Shown here: piece by piece, positions 45,641-58,157 of the stretch
Position numbering within the stretch: the first letter of the stretch is position 1
Layout: each line of letters starts with the position of its first letter
Assembly: GCF_947172395.1 (NCBI RefSeq)
Contig: NC_069092.1
Location: 11,081,418 to 11,145,417 of the forward strand
DNA: 64,000 bases
Direction: 5' to 3'
Source: Bicyclus anynana
Taxonomy: Eukaryota > Arthropoda > Insecta > Lepidoptera > Nymphalidae
The notes under the pieces: generated by a model
What the model saw: the letters and a program-made list of their open reading frames with translations, nothing else
Told to the model about the DNA's origin: nothing
Database searches by the model: none
Program-made: the position numbers and the translations under genes

Positions 45641-45950
45641 TTGAAAATTGAATTAAAAGGTGACCGTTTTCTTCAATATTACTGCTATTATTAATAATCA
45701 CGCATTTATTTTTAATTACTACGCAGTAATGGGCCATCTAAATGCTATTAAGTTGGATTTATAGCATTTAGATAGTTTGGATGAATCATGGCTTAACGGG
45801 CCGATGTATTTTCGTACATAAGTAGGACTTAGTCCACAATTGCACTTAGGTTACTTTTTATTTCGATTCCCAAATCAGATCAGTTAAGCATTTTATATTT
45901 TCTCGGATTTGGTTTGGGACTAGTAAGCATTGACCGTGCCTAGTTTTCCT

Positions 45951-46003
45951 TACTGGCAACGACGTACCGCCAAGCGATTTAGCGTTCCGGTACGTTTACG
46001 AGG
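45951..46003 (+). mobile_element. SINE family B core fragment
   Basis: Only tggcaacgacgtaccgccaa to the ttccggtacg segment remains. Confidence 0.7.
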
Positions 46004-46106
46004 TAAACTTGTACCTCTTCTAAGCAAGCCAAGCGAGCTTACTTGGCAGAGGTCCTACACATCTTAGACGTCGTTACTAGATTAGATCGGTTGTATTTAA
46101 TATATT

Positions 46107-46460
46107 TCATCATCATCATCATCATTGTCAGCCGATGGTCGTCCACTGCTGGACATAGGCCTCATGGACTTCCAAACAAAACGGCTCCCTGCAATCCGCT
46201 TGATGTCTTCGGTCCACCTAGTGGGGGATCGACCAACTGCGCTTTCCGGTGCGGGGTCGCCATTCCAGCACCTTGGAACCCCAACGTCCATCGGCTCTTC
46301 GAACTATGTGGCCTGCTCATTACCACTTCAGCTTCGTGACTCGTTGAGCTATGTCGGTGACTTTGGTTCGTCTACGGATCTCCTCATTTCTGATTCGATC
46401 AAGCAGAGAAACCTCAAGCATAGCTCACTCCATCGCCCGCTGAGTGACTTTGAGCATACC
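46107..46460 (-). mobile_element. RTE-clade LINE 3' end
   Basis: Antisense copy with a (cat)n start, reaching gctgagtgactttgagc upstream. A small deletion lies in the AYVQQ-coding end. Confidence 0.83.
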
Positions 46461-46478
46461 CACCACCCACGAAACTAA

Positions 46479-47879
46479 AAAGTGAAAAATTACATTACAA
46501 TAATTTCTACCTATTGATCACTTTGAGGTACCAAGCCCAAGAGGAGTACCCATCATAAAAAAATTGTTTCTCAGATGTGAATACCTACGCATGTGAAACC
46601 GCAGGCCACTGTAAGTTCATAATAAATCATCAATCATATTTTTACGTTGACCATTAATGATACACTGAATAGAAAAAAACATTAAATCTCATGTAAAATA
46701 ATTTAGTTCTACTACATGACCAATTTCTAGTAGGCATTTTGTCGATTGAAATGACTATAATGAATAGCAGCCTATATTCGTTAACCACAACTGATAAAAC
46801 TATCTCTAATTAATCTTGTCTGCCGAGTTATAATTAAGCGAGCGAGGCGAAGACAGCCGTATAATTATAATTGGTCGCTTTGTGGCACTCGAACTTTTGT
46901 AAAAGCGGAAAATTCTTACCTCATTTCACCGAGACCTGGCAAAATTCTACCAGTTTATCGCTTTTTCAATGTCTCATTTTAAAATGGTATGGGGAAATCT
47001 TCAATCAAATTATTATTTCAAAAAACTCAAGTTTGCTACAAGAAATAAGTATTATTGAATACTTATGTATTTTATATATACATATATATCACCTAGTCAA
47101 AAAAAAATATCGATTAAATATATTTTAGAATTGCCTTTTAAAACGTATATTGTATTTAATTATAACTAGAAGTAACAACATCTTAACTAAAATTGAATTA
47201 AAAAATTCTAATCGAAGAGAGCGATAAGAAACTTGAATCATATAAAATGAGGCATAAATTAAAAAAGCTTTAGATATGTTTAATATCGATCTTACTTTAC
47301 CACAATATAGCAAACGTTATTAGGTATGTCTTTGGTAAAACTTGTTTCCCTAGAAAACATTAGAAACTGAAATGATTGCCCATAAAATTATTCCTAAAAT
47401 CCTAAAATTATTGCCTCGAAACAGAAATTATAACCGCACGATGTTACAAGTAGATAGACATTACTTACAAAATTCTACTTTATAGTTCTTCGAACGAGGA
47501 AATAAAAGCCACTTTGCAAGCAAATGTATTGGAAAATCGAAGCAAATCATATCGAGTCAGATACCGCTGATTATTGCAAAAGTTCTGACAACTTCATAAC
47601 AGAATATCCAGCGAACGAGCGGCGGTACATTCATCTTGTAGCTACTTGTTCGTTAGAGAATTGATGGAGGTGTCGGAACAGTTCAAACTGTATTGATGAG
47701 ATAAGAACTTACAGTATAGAGTTGAAAAGTTTTGCACCGAGCTGTAGCAAGTTTCACTGTAAAGCTAACAGCACACTTCACAGAAGAAGTATTCTGTTTT
47801 GGTGTTTTTAGGTTAAAAAATCCTGACTTCCCATCCAAATGTGCCTTAAATTTAGATGGGATAAATTTAGATCGTCTAT
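46479..47879. other. Family E fragment then unassigned DNA
   Basis: 46479-46560 has aactaaaaagtgaaaaatta and gaggtaccaagccc of family E. The remainder is AT-rich with nothing recognised. 47540-47770 is more balanced in composition. Confidence 0.4.
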
Positions 47880-48004
47880 TAAATTAACCCCATAAAAAAC
47901 TATTAGGAAAAAAACAACCGCTTGACACCGTCCTCAGACTATTTTTTGCGTGGCAAAATTTTACACACAAACATACAAACCTACTTTGTTTTGAAGTCTG
48001 TCAA
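47880..48004 (+). mobile_element. Family E 3' part
   Basis: Contains ccgcttgacaccgtcctcag and ends tttgttttgaagtctgtcaa. Confidence 0.55.
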
Positions 48005-48010
48005 AAGTAT

Positions 48011-48207
48011 AATCATCATATCAGCCGATGGACATCCACTGCAGGGCATAGGCCTTTTGTAGGGATTTCCAAACATCACGATCCTGAGCCGCCTGCATCC
48101 AGCGAATCTATTCGACTCGCTTGATGTCATCAGTTCGATGGACGTTGGGGTTCCAAGGTGCTGGAATGGCGACCCCATACTAGAAAGTGTTGGTCGACCC
48201 CCACCAG
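48011..48207 (-). mobile_element. RTE-clade LINE 3' end with inverted 5' arm
   Basis: 48011-48135 is the antisense 3' end. 48136-48207 is the next upstream part of the same element in sense orientation (cgatggacgttgggg to gacccccaccag). Only about 4 bp of consensus is lost between arms. Direct repeat agtat at 48006-48010 and 48206-48210 is short and partly element-derived. Confidence 0.85.
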
Positions 48208-48217
48208 TATGCATTTA

Positions 48218-48615
48218 TCTGCGGACGCCCGCGACTTCGTCCGCGTGGAATTAGTTTTTCACAAATCCCTCGGGAACCATGATTTTTTTCGGGATAAAAA
48301 ATAGCCTATCTCTCTCTCATAGCTATATCTCAATACCAAATATCAGCTAATTCGGTTCAGTAGTCGAGGTGTGAAAGAATAACAAATTATATCATCAAAA
48401 TCATCAGTTTTCGCAAATCTCGGGAAACCATGGATTTTTTCGGGATAAAAAGTATAGCCTATGTGTTAATTCAGAGTAAAATCTATTTCCACTCTAAATT
48501 TCAGCCAAAATCGCTTCAGTAGTAGCGGCGTTAAAAAGTAACAAACATCCAAACAAACATCCAAACATCCATACAAACATCTATACAAACTTTCACGTTT
48601 ATAATATTAGTAAGA
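48218..48615 (-). mobile_element. Helitron-like element
   Basis: Left hairpin end gcggacgcccgcgacttcgt, right end cgtttataatattagtaaga. The interior ctcgggaaaccatggat segment occurs twice, as in 39343-39655. Confidence 0.78.
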
Positions 48616-50254
48616 TGTGAAGTGATCCAGATTTTTCGATTTTTCACGTTTACAAAATTTCCAAGAAACATTTTAAAATTGCTCACTCAAGTTGTATAGC
48701 GTTTTATTTTTAGTGATTCCCAAATCAAATAATCTTTCATAGCTAGGTATATTGAGTCAACCAAGTGAGCGCAAACCTTTACAGATCTCATGCGAGAACT
48801 GGTACACATTTTTGAGTAGAACATAATACATCACGTATTCAATAAAAGTCTTAGTTCTTCTTCGTTATGAACTTTGGTAGTTGCTTATGCTTAACTGTAA
48901 CTGTAACTTTACTGAACATAATAAACAACTTTAATATTAAAGGTTTAAGTGTATATCCTTAAGTACAGTATTAATTTCTTATCAAAACTCCTCAATCCTC
49001 ATCACGAAGATCAGTAGGTAGAAAGATAAGACAATCTAACCTCAACTAACAACCTAACTGATAAACACCTGCTCAAATTTAAGTAAAAATTTCCAACAGC
49101 CAACAAGTCACTGCCGGTCAAAAAAAACTATAATGGACGAAGAGAATAAAGTTATCAGAAAAATTCCTGGTGAACGAAGTCACGGGCGTCTGCTAGTAAA
49201 TTACTTTTTCTTTCTGTAACGGGTTCTTAAATTCTTTATCCTGTATCCAAATTCTTAAATCTACATCATACATCTCGGTTGAGATGCCTTCGAATAGATT
49301 CACAACCTTCCATGTAACCGTGGGAATGGAATTACAGGCAAAAAATATTTATTTAACAACGTAGGTATTCTTATAAATTTCATACATGGCTGGACATTTA
49401 TGCCACACTATAAGGTTATCTCTAGAAACAGCTTTGGATGAAAGGGACTCGGATTGGGTAACCAATTTCCTACTTGGTTAGGTCACTTGATGGAATTCGT
49501 AGCATAGATGCGTAACAATGGAAAATCCAATATATTTAAACCAGTAACTTTTGTTTATACTTATAATTAAATATATTTTTGACAATAATTAAAAATATTT
49601 AGATCAAATTTTCTATTTCGATATTATTTTACATTTATCTATATTAATGCAGAAAATGTGAATAAAAAGTTATTTTTGAAAAATCGTAACGCCATCTGTT
49701 TAATTATACAGATACTATGTCTAGTAAAGGGTATTTATACTATTGCTTCCTAGTAGCTGCAGAAGGTACAAGGTTAATGGACCTTAGAACAATAGCTACC
49801 CATGTATCTATAGGTACGTCCAGTTACATTAATTATAGTAATTAACAAGAATAAACCATTAAATTATCAATATGTTCCTCCCTAATTACTCCAATCCAAT
49901 CATAGCGAATGAATAAAAGAAAGCAGATCTGTTTACGGAGCCAAAGATTTTGATTATCCCTTTTCGCGGTGTAACTGAAGTTTCGATTAACGCAAAGCCA
50001 TACGAAGGGCTATTGTTTCCACTTATCGAGATAAGAAGAGGCTTATCCCTTTATCTCTATCTATCTATACGCAGTAGGTATTATGAGGAATAATAGAGAG
50101 AAGGCTTTTGTGAGGGTCTGGGCACGGAACCTTCATTAGTCCGAAATTGTATTCATATCTTGATTTAAGGGTTATTGTTATGCTTCCGTTGTTATGCTCA
50201 TCAACGGAGATGTATGTTATGATGTTATGTATTAGACTTGCGTCCTTTATTCAT
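48616..50254. other. Unassigned AT-rich DNA
   Basis: 49160-49194 is an isolated Helitron 3' end (gaacgaagtcacgggcgtct gctag). Otherwise nothing recognised. Confidence 0.45.
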
Positions 50255-51330
50255 AGGCCTTTAAGTTACTATTGGATACTGTGTCCAATTCAGTTTTACT
50301 AAGAAAACTTGAATGCAGTGGTATAAGAGGTTTACCACTTTAGTGGTTTGAAAGTTACTTATCCAACAGAAAGCAGTGTACAAAAATATCTAATTTGAAA
50401 AGTGACTTGCATAACATCAACTTTGGTGTCGTCGTCGTCGTCATCAACCCATATTCGGCTCACTGCTGAGCTCGAGTCTCCTCTCAGAATGAGAGGGGTA
50501 AGGCCAATAGTCCACCACGCTGGCCCAATGCGGATTGGCAGACTTCACACACGCAGAGAATTAAGATAATTCTCTGGTATGCAGGTTTCCTCACGATGTT
50601 TTCCTTCACCGATTGAGACACGTGATATTTAATTTCTTAAAATGCACACAGCTGAAAAGTTGGAGGTGCATGCCCCGGACCGGATTCGAACCCACACCCT
50701 CCGGAATCGGAGGCAGAGGTCATATCCACTAGGCTATCACGGAACTTTGGTGTACCTCAAGGTAATTTAATCGGATCAACGCTATTTATATTACACATTA
50801 GCAATATACATAGTATACCACACTAAAACACTGACATCATCTGTAACACAATGGTACAATTTAGGATGAAACTTATCGAAATTCACAGTTAAGAATATCT
50901 ACTTTATCGAATTGGCTTAATAATTTGCTGATACTAAATACAGACAAAACATAACACCTGTGTGCTTACATAAATCAGCTGCTTTGGCTACTAAAAAACC
51001 AATGACCTTAAGATCCACGGTTTGGGGCATAAATGCAAAACACTACACAAAATTTAAGTGTACTTGTGAAGTAATCAGTTAGATCGTCGTCATTAAATAT
51101 GTTGGGATCCAGATCGATAACAAGCTCTCTTTCAGACCACACGTCACTCTCCTTTCCAAACGAGTCCGGAAAGTCATCAGTATAGTGAAAAAAATACGTG
51201 ACGTAACAAACTTATCAACCTTAAAATTAGCAGGTATACATTTCATTTTGCCAGTTGATTCTTTACTAATGCATTTTATCTTGGAGAAGATCAATCTTAA
51301 AAGTAATGCTAAAAAAGCCTGTACAAATAT
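50255..51330 (+). mobile_element. Decayed LINE reverse transcriptase, split by SINE A
   Basis: Before the SINE: LLDTVSNSVLLRKLECSGIR, then WFESYLSNRKQ and INFGV. After it: GVPQGNLIGSTLFILHISNI, a loop with many stops, then KYVGIQIDNKLSFRPHV and LSKRVRKVISIVKKIRD. These follow the order of finger/palm motifs of CR1/jockey-type reverse transcriptases. The YADD catalytic box is not intact. Multiple stops and frameshifts make it a pseudogene. Confidence 0.85.
50430..50742 (-). mobile_element. SINE family A, full length, 11-bp TSD
   Basis: Complete copy with intact A box and B box (ggattcgaaccc reversed context) and a (gtc)n-type tail. Direct repeat aactttggtgt at 50419-50429 and 50743-50753. Probably one of the youngest copies here. 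Confidence 0.93.
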
Positions 51331-52085
51331 TGAACTACACTGCTGCTTATATATAGTGATCTAGAAGATGTTCATTTGTAGTGTCCACTTTTCTTTCTGC
51401 CACAATAGCGCTGTTCCTTCTGGTTGGTAAAGAACTAACGGCTTTAATTCTTGTTCGACGAGAGGACATTTTTATTATATCACGTGTATGTAAAATCTTC
51501 CAACAATGCACTCTTAATAATACTCTCTCACTCTTAACAATATATGTTAAATCTAAATATGCGATTCATAGTATTGCAGCATTAACCAAGACAGGGGTAT
51601 TTTTGATAATCTAGCTCTTCAAATGTAACACACGATTGTTTTTATTTGGTTTGCTCAGCCGCGACGTGCTAGCGTAGCGTAGCGTTGTAGTGCAAAGATA
51701 ACGCAGCAGAACAACTCATCGTGTCAGCCCGGAGTCGTCAAATGCTCGTTGTAGGTTATCTCGTGTCTGTTTTGCTGTGAGAGCTTCTTGTATTAATATA
51801 CAAGAAATTTACTAATATGTAATTTTATTGATCCACCAATAACACTATTTTTAGTTTCGCTTTTATTTTGCGTTTTTCGTCGGTTGAACTGGAACTTTTA
51901 ACACAGTCCCACAACTATTCATGTTGTTAGTAATTTTTTACAGCAAATCGCCATGTTACGTAGTTTTCTCTTCTCGTGAGATGTTAGCGAATTATTTGTC
52001 TACACAATTTCTCCAGAGCTTTCTGGGCCCATAACCTATTAATCTTACACGAAATAACTCCACTTTATGTATGATGCAAAAAGAT
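51331..52085. other. Unassigned DNA
   Basis: The 77-codon frame at 51381-51614 may be further decayed LINE sequence. 51650-51780 has a cgtag-rich patch. Confidence 0.35.
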
Positions 52086-52560
52086 TTAATAATTAATATG
52101 AAATGAAAAATGAAATGAAATGAAAATTTATTGTTTTATCAAGTTTACATAGCTGATTGGGCTGGGACCTTCTATTAAGTACTAGACCTGTATCAGATCT
52201 AACAATGTAGTGTAAGGCGGTAAATTTAAAGTTGACATTACTAACACTTTTACATTAAACTGAGACATAAATTATCACGTTTACAAAAAAATATCACTTC
52301 TTAAAAAATAATTATTGTACATGCAACAGAACTTACAAATATTTATAACTAAATAATGGCAGGTACTATGCTATCAGGTTCTTTATATTTACTACTACAA
52401 TTATCTCTGCTCAAACTTTCTTGTACTGATTTTAATATTCTTTGTATAGAAAGTCATACAAGTACGTCCACTGATCCGCATCGTCCGCATCGTATCGAAC
52501 GGATTTTATCTTCCGTGAAAAGTTACAATAGAGTAACTTTATACATTTTGTAAATAGACC
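52086..52560 (-). mobile_element. Possible LINE 3' end
   Basis: Starts with an (aaatg)n run (atgaaatgaaaatttattg) that read on minus is a LINE-type tail after an aataaa. The upstream coding part was not recognised. Confidence 0.35.
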
Positions 52561-53057
52561 GTAATATCAATATCATACAGATTGCATTTAAATACTTCAC
52601 TGTATGCATTTCCACAGTTTTCCACGCACTCACGTAATCAACGTTTAAATTGAAATCAAACGCTGAAAGTTTGCTAACTTGCAACTCGAGCCCATCATTT
52701 GCTGATGCAAATTAACGTTGTTGACCTGCACTTCGACGCTCCTTGATTGAGCGAGAATTTGTGTTGAATACTTGCTTCGGCAATTATAGAGTAGGTGCTT
52801 ACATGTGCGCGATCAAAGCAGTTTCATGATTAATATAAACAACGTAAGGTCTATATTGCAGTGAGCTGATTTAAGGCAAACGAGTGAAGCTTCCACACAA
52901 ATATTTAAAACGTTTTTTTTTTAATTTATTGACTTTTTCTAAAACTTCATTTCGCTGTTCGTGATATCATACCGATGAATACTTGGTACATCGTTGCTAA
53001 CTACGGATTGATATAGTGAACATAGAAGTACGTTTTTACCACTTTTAGATATTTACG
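52561..53057. other. Unassigned DNA
   Basis: Nothing recognised. Confidence 0.45.
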
Positions 53058-53370
53058 TCATCATTATCAACCCATATTCGGCTCACTGCTGAGCTCGAGT
53101 CTCCTCTTAGAATGAGAGGGGTTAGGCCAATAGTCCACCACGCTGGCGCAATGCGGATTGGCAGACTTCACACACACAGAGAATCAAGAAAATTATCTGA
53201 TGTGCAGGTTTCCTCACGATGTTTTCCTTCACCGTTTGAGACATGTGATATTTAATTTCCTAAAATGCACACAACTGGAAAGTTGGAGGTGCATGCCCCG
53301 GATCGGATTCAAACCTACGCCCTCCGGAATCGGAGGCAGAGGTCATACCCACTGGGCTATCACGTCTCAC
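53058..53370 (-). mobile_element. SINE family A, full length
   Basis: Reversed complete copy. The B box is mutated (attcaaacctacg). The 100-codon frame across it is a shadow. Confidence 0.9.
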
Positions 53371-53949
53371 GTTCACGATCACAATGTTTACGTACTTTTA
53401 ACATACCTGCCTGTTAATTACAAGTATGTAGCCCAGATTCAGATAGCAACCGAATATTAAACTTATTCTGAAGGATAAAACAATGTAACAAGTAACAATG
53501 TACAATGGACTTTCTAAATAAAGAAACAATGTTGGTAGCCGGCAGGCTTACTGTGGATTCAAATCGATTTATCCCAAGAAGGGATCCCAGATGGAAAATT
53601 TAAACTTACAATCCAGAAATAATATAGGACAAAGAGCCCTCGCAACAAAAGAGAATTCACGATTGGGAGAGTCGAAATAAATTTGTAGGACAAAAGGAAA
53701 AATTATATTAATGCGTAACCAGCCGTAACTCCCAATGCGACCTTCGTTGCCAAAAGAACGCTAAGAGCCTTTTGTGACTGGCTGTAATGTTTTTTATTAT
53801 TTCCCTTTGTTCATACCCTCAGAAGGTTCTGTCTGTTGAAATAAAATATTAGAGAGGTAAAATAATTGCCTTCGTAATAATTTCCAATCCAATAACAGCT
53901 ATAGTTTGCGAATGTAGCTAAAATATTCGTACAGTAAAGACATAATTCT
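53371..53949. other. Unassigned DNA
   Basis: Nothing recognised. Confidence 0.45.
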
Positions 53950-53961
53950 ACATTATTTATT

Positions 53962-54294
53962 CATCATCCTCATCATCATATCACACGATGGACGTCCACT
54001 GCAGGACATAGACCTTTTTTAGGGACTTCCAAACATCACGATACTGAGCCACCTGCATCCAGCGAATCCCTGCGATTCGCTTGATGTCGTCAGTCCACCT
54101 GGTGGGGGGTCGCCATTTCAGCACTTTGGGTACCCCAACGTCCATCGGCTGCCCATCCCTGCCCATTGCCACTTCAGAGATACTCCTAACATAGCTCGGT
54201 CCATCGCTCGCTATGTGACTCTGAGCCTTCTTATGACGCCCATAATTAGTTACCAAGTCTCGGAATGACCTATGGTTCTGAGACTTGGTTGCTA
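53962..54294 (-). mobile_element. RTE-clade LINE 3' end, internally deleted, 12-bp TSD
   Basis: Direct repeat acattatttatt at 53950-53961 and 54295-54306. The 105-codon frame (54298-53981) is open only because two internal deletions preserve the frame; it includes VLKWRPPTRWTDDIKRIAG. Confidence 0.92.
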
Positions 54295-54347
54295 ACATTA
54301 TTTATTATCATTACAATAATAAACTGTATATATTATACTTTGTCTAG

Positions 54348-54582
54348 AGCCGTGATAGCCCAGTGGATATGACCTCTGCCTCCGATTCCGGAGGGCGTAG
54401 TTTCAAATCCGGTCTGGGGCATGCACCTCCAACTTTTCAGTTGTGTGCATTTTAAGAAATTAAAGATCACATATCTCAATCGGTGAAAGAAAAACATCGT
54501 AAGGAAACCTGCATACCAGAGAATTTTCTTAATTCTCTGCGTATGTGAAGTCTGCCAACCCGCATTGGGCCACCGTGACGAC
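54348..54582 (+). mobile_element. SINE family A, 3'-truncated
   Basis: Head and body present; ends after gcattgggccaccgtga. Confidence 0.86.
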
Positions 54583-54599
54583 ACTAATATTTCAAAAAG

Positions 54600-54760
54600 T
54601 TCTTGAGTTTGTGAGGGTTGAAGGGGGTAATCTCTGAATCAACTAAACCGATTTTGAAATTTTTATTACCAATAGAAAGTTATATTTTGTGATTGTCATG
54701 GGCTATTTTATTCCCGTATTCCTACAGGAACGGAAACTACGCAGGTCGGGCGGCGAAAGT
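54600..54760 (+). mobile_element. Helitron-like fragment
   Basis: Has gggtaatctctgaatcaac, gggctattttattcccgtat and gaaactacgcaggtcggg. Confidence 0.62.
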
Positions 54761-55209
54761 CCCTCAGTTTAGTCGCGCGATCTGCGTAGTTTGACCTGCG
54801 TAGCATGGCATGATTGTAATCAAGCTCAAGTCTATTGACCATAAAAATAATGCTCTTCTCTAATCTATGCCAGATTTTATTTTAAAAGTCACGTACTGGT
54901 CGTTGATAATTAGGAGCCCTCATTAAGGATCTCTTTTTATTATTGGGGAAGAAAAAGTCATTAATTTGGTGCTAATTATATTTTTTGCTTCTTTGTTCTT
55001 TTGAACTGTTCATTAATGGTGTTTGTAAGTACCTCATTGCTCCAATAAGTAGTATGGTTTAGATTGTAAGGTCTAGAATCAAACCCACGAAAAACAAGTT
55101 AAGTATTAGATTTTTTGAAAAGTAGGTACTGAGAATTAGGGAATGTTAGTATCAACTTTCCCATATCTCAGAATGCACGTAAGTAATTTAATCATTTCTG
55201 TGTCGGAAC
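54761..55209. other. Unassigned DNA
   Basis: Nothing recognised. Confidence 0.45.
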
Positions 55210-55217
55210 GCTTCGGA

Positions 55218-55447
55218 CAGGGGCGTAGTTACCGACGTATCAACTGTATCAATGATACGGGTCCCCCGGACTTCAGGGGCTCCTTTAGTGTGAAAGCAAA
55301 AATTAGTAAAATTTAATCCACAATCTCAATTATTCTAGTGCTTCCCGGAAAAAAAATCTACAGAGATTTACAGGATTTGACGCTTGTCTATTGGGCCCAA
55401 TATACAGTTATTTTGTTACAGGGTCCCCAAGACAAGCTACGTCACTG
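55218..55447. mobile_element. hAT-type MITE, 230 bp
   Basis: Ends caggggcgtagttacc and, inverted, cagtgacgtagcttgtc. Flanked by 8-bp gcttcgga (55210-55217) and gtttcgga (55448-55455), seven of eight identical. CAG ends and an 8-bp duplication are the hAT signature. Confidence 0.78.
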
Positions 55448-55455
55448 GTTTCGGA

Positions 55456-56202
55456 TTATGATCGTACTGAATAATGAGTTCTGAGAAAATTTTCTGTATT
55501 GGTAAAAAACCTTACAGGTTACGACAGGAATATTACCAATAATTTACTTCGAAGTTGAGGTCAGAACTAATTTTTACATACAGATAATGAACAAAAGTAA
55601 ACCATGCCATCTACATGAAAAAACTAAAACTACTTTACCATACGTAATCTAACTCTATCTCATGAATAGCCAAACAACTAAAACGACATCTATTAAAATA
55701 CTGCGAAATCAAGATGCTAGCTTTCAAGTTGTAAACTCCTCCTGAAACTATCCAGGCAAGTTCAAAGTTCGTAACTAGATGGCGTCTACATCATTTGATT
55801 TTGAAACGAACCACGCGGACGAGACGCAAATTTATTTCTCTACTAGTTTTAATACGCGCAATATAGATGTCGTTACATTCAGTGAAATTCAAATACGTGA
55901 TACATTTTCATATTATGTAAGATACGATCTGGTCTGGTCTCCACCAATAATAAATACATTGTAATCTTTGGTCTCCACGATACAGATCAATCTAGTGTGG
56001 AGACCACAGTCAATCAAATACTTGGTTTTTGTATCTATTTTTGGTTAATAAAGATTTTATTATTATACCTATATGAAAATTTACTTAAACAACAAAATGA
56101 GAAACATACATACACACTTTCACACAAACTTTTGCTTTTAAAATATTAGTGTGATTATCACCTTTAACCCACCATCCCACACTGGAGCAGAGTGGTGAGC
56201 AT
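55456..56202. other. Unassigned DNA with small hairpin
   Basis: Inverted pair ggtctccac and gtggagacc around 55971 and 55998. A Helitron 5'-end-like tail is near 56110-56155. No gene. Confidence 0.4.
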
Positions 56203-56275
56203 CAGTGTCGTTGGTTCTTCTGCGGATCTCCTCATTTCTGATTCGATCACGCAGAGAAACCCCAATCATAGCTCG
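56203..56275 (-). mobile_element. RTE-clade internal fragment
   Basis: ttcttctgcggatctcctca through gagaaaccccaatcatagct only; both ends are lost. Confidence 0.7.
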
Positions 56276-56640
56276 CGACCAGGTCTCGGATCCGCACTAG
56301 GTGCTGTTGTGTTTTGTAGTAGTTCATAAGGAATTGCCCACAAATGACCACGCTGGGCATGCGGGTTGGTCATTCGCAGTTCTGGATTTTTCCGCGCCAA
56401 TGTCGCTGCTGCCTGACACCGGACTGAGCCATTTACAAAATCCAACCAGTTTCGAATAGTTATACCGCTATTACTCGGTCGGCATCTTAGCTGTTCTTAT
56501 TAGAAATGTTCAAGCGAAACGTTGCATGCGAGATCCCGGCATCTGGATGTTCTGTGATAGAATGGAGATTGAGGAACTCGATTGAAAAGTTCCTCTGCAC
56601 ACTCCCTGTAGTATATCCGGAGAGCGTGCACAGTATATAC
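56276..56640. repeat. Unclassified interspersed repeat
   Basis: Phrases such as gcgggttggtcattcgcag and cgaaacgttgcatgcgag resemble a repeat I associate with lepidopteran genomes, but there is no second copy in this window to define its ends. Confidence 0.35.
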
Positions 56641-58068
56641 AGGATGTCCCGTAATTAATGGTTAAAACGCAAGTGGGAGATACACCACCAAGTTATATAA
56701 AACTAATTTGGTTACTTTATTTCAGATTTTTTAATTTTTCCTATATTGAATCAGTTTTTTAACGCTATTAGCTAATAGCTGCTGTAATTATTATTTGAAA
56801 GGTTTATTTTTGGTTATTACAACAATACGGATTGTAGTACTAGAGAATGTAGTACTGTGATACTATTTTTATAATAATTGTGATTGCAATGACTATTTTT
56901 ATTTAATTAAGTTGACCCGATTTTATCCAGTAAAAAACTTGGGTGTTTGTAAAGTCGGTTACTGACGATAGTTGAACGTGACAACTTATTAAGAAAATAC
57001 TGATGGAATGGTTGCATTTTTCAAAAGAAAATGTTCGTTTTTTCTAAAAAAAGTTGGCAACCCTAGAGAGTGGGAACGACGCATGACGTCATCTTTTTTC
57101 GAGAGTGCAGCCAGCCATCGTATTATAAGACGTTGTCACGTCAAAAACCGAAGTAGACCATCATTTAAAAAACATAAACACTTATCGAGGTTTGTAAATT
57201 GATCTAAAACCGGTGTCACCTCTTTGTAATTATAAAGTTGTTGGTAAAAATATATGCTAGGTACTGAATTTTCAATATAGGAATAAAAGTGTATAAGGCT
57301 GTATATAAAACTCTGACAAAGTAGGTAATATTGCAAAGAAATTTGAAATTTAATCGAACAGTGCAGACATTATGTTTGCATTGCCGCTACTGTCGCCATT
57401 CTTGGTACGTCTCTTTGATAAATCAAGCGCTTTGTGAGCTATTTTCAACTAATCTTCTTTATACATTTTACTTGGAACTAGTTTTATTTTCGATTTTAAA
57501 AAATAGAAAACCTATATAAAGGCTATGTTATAAAGGCTACGTTTAATAAAATTAACCTATGTGACTTAAAAAAAGATAATAATTTTATCTAGTTTAAATA
57601 ACTGAAAATGACTGAAAAGAAAGACTTACTTAATGGATTAAAATAATATTACCTACTTAAAATAAAGATAATATTACTTGGAGCTTTAAGCTTAACTTAT
57701 AAGTTAAGCTTAAAGCTCCAAGTAATATTATCTTTATTAATAATAATTAAACCGATATATTATTAATAGCATTATCATTGAGTACATTAGACATTTCATA
57801 TCCTTATCCATATATAATAGCACACCACATTTTTTTTTTTGATTGTCGGACAAAAATGATGTATGGTCCAAAAAAATAAGAAATTATAAATTCTTTAAAT
57901 AAGTAAAAAATTAAATAATAGAAATTGCATAACAAAAATTTGAGTTATACATATTTAAATTATCTAATCATTGTTATTATTATATGCTAGTCCAGTATAT
58001 TTAAGTTTTAACTTACAACATAATGTTATACAGGATGTTCGGCTAAGTTAAATAACAACAAACAGAGG
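56641..58068. other. Unassigned AT-rich DNA with palindrome
   Basis: Starts with a tacaggatgtcccgtaatta phrase (possible transposon end). Contains the perfect palindrome at 57661-57738. No gene. Confidence 0.45.
57661..57738. repeat. Perfect 78-bp palindrome without spacer
   Basis: Arms 57661-57699 and 57700-57738 are exact reverse complements, 39 bp each, with the centre cttataag. The next base out breaks the symmetry. Confidence 0.97.
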
Positions 58069-58157
58069 CTTATATTCAGGGCCGGACCGTCCATACGGCG
58101 AACGGAGCGGTCGCTCCAGGCGCCAAATCCTAGGGGGCGCCGAAATGGTAAAGACAA

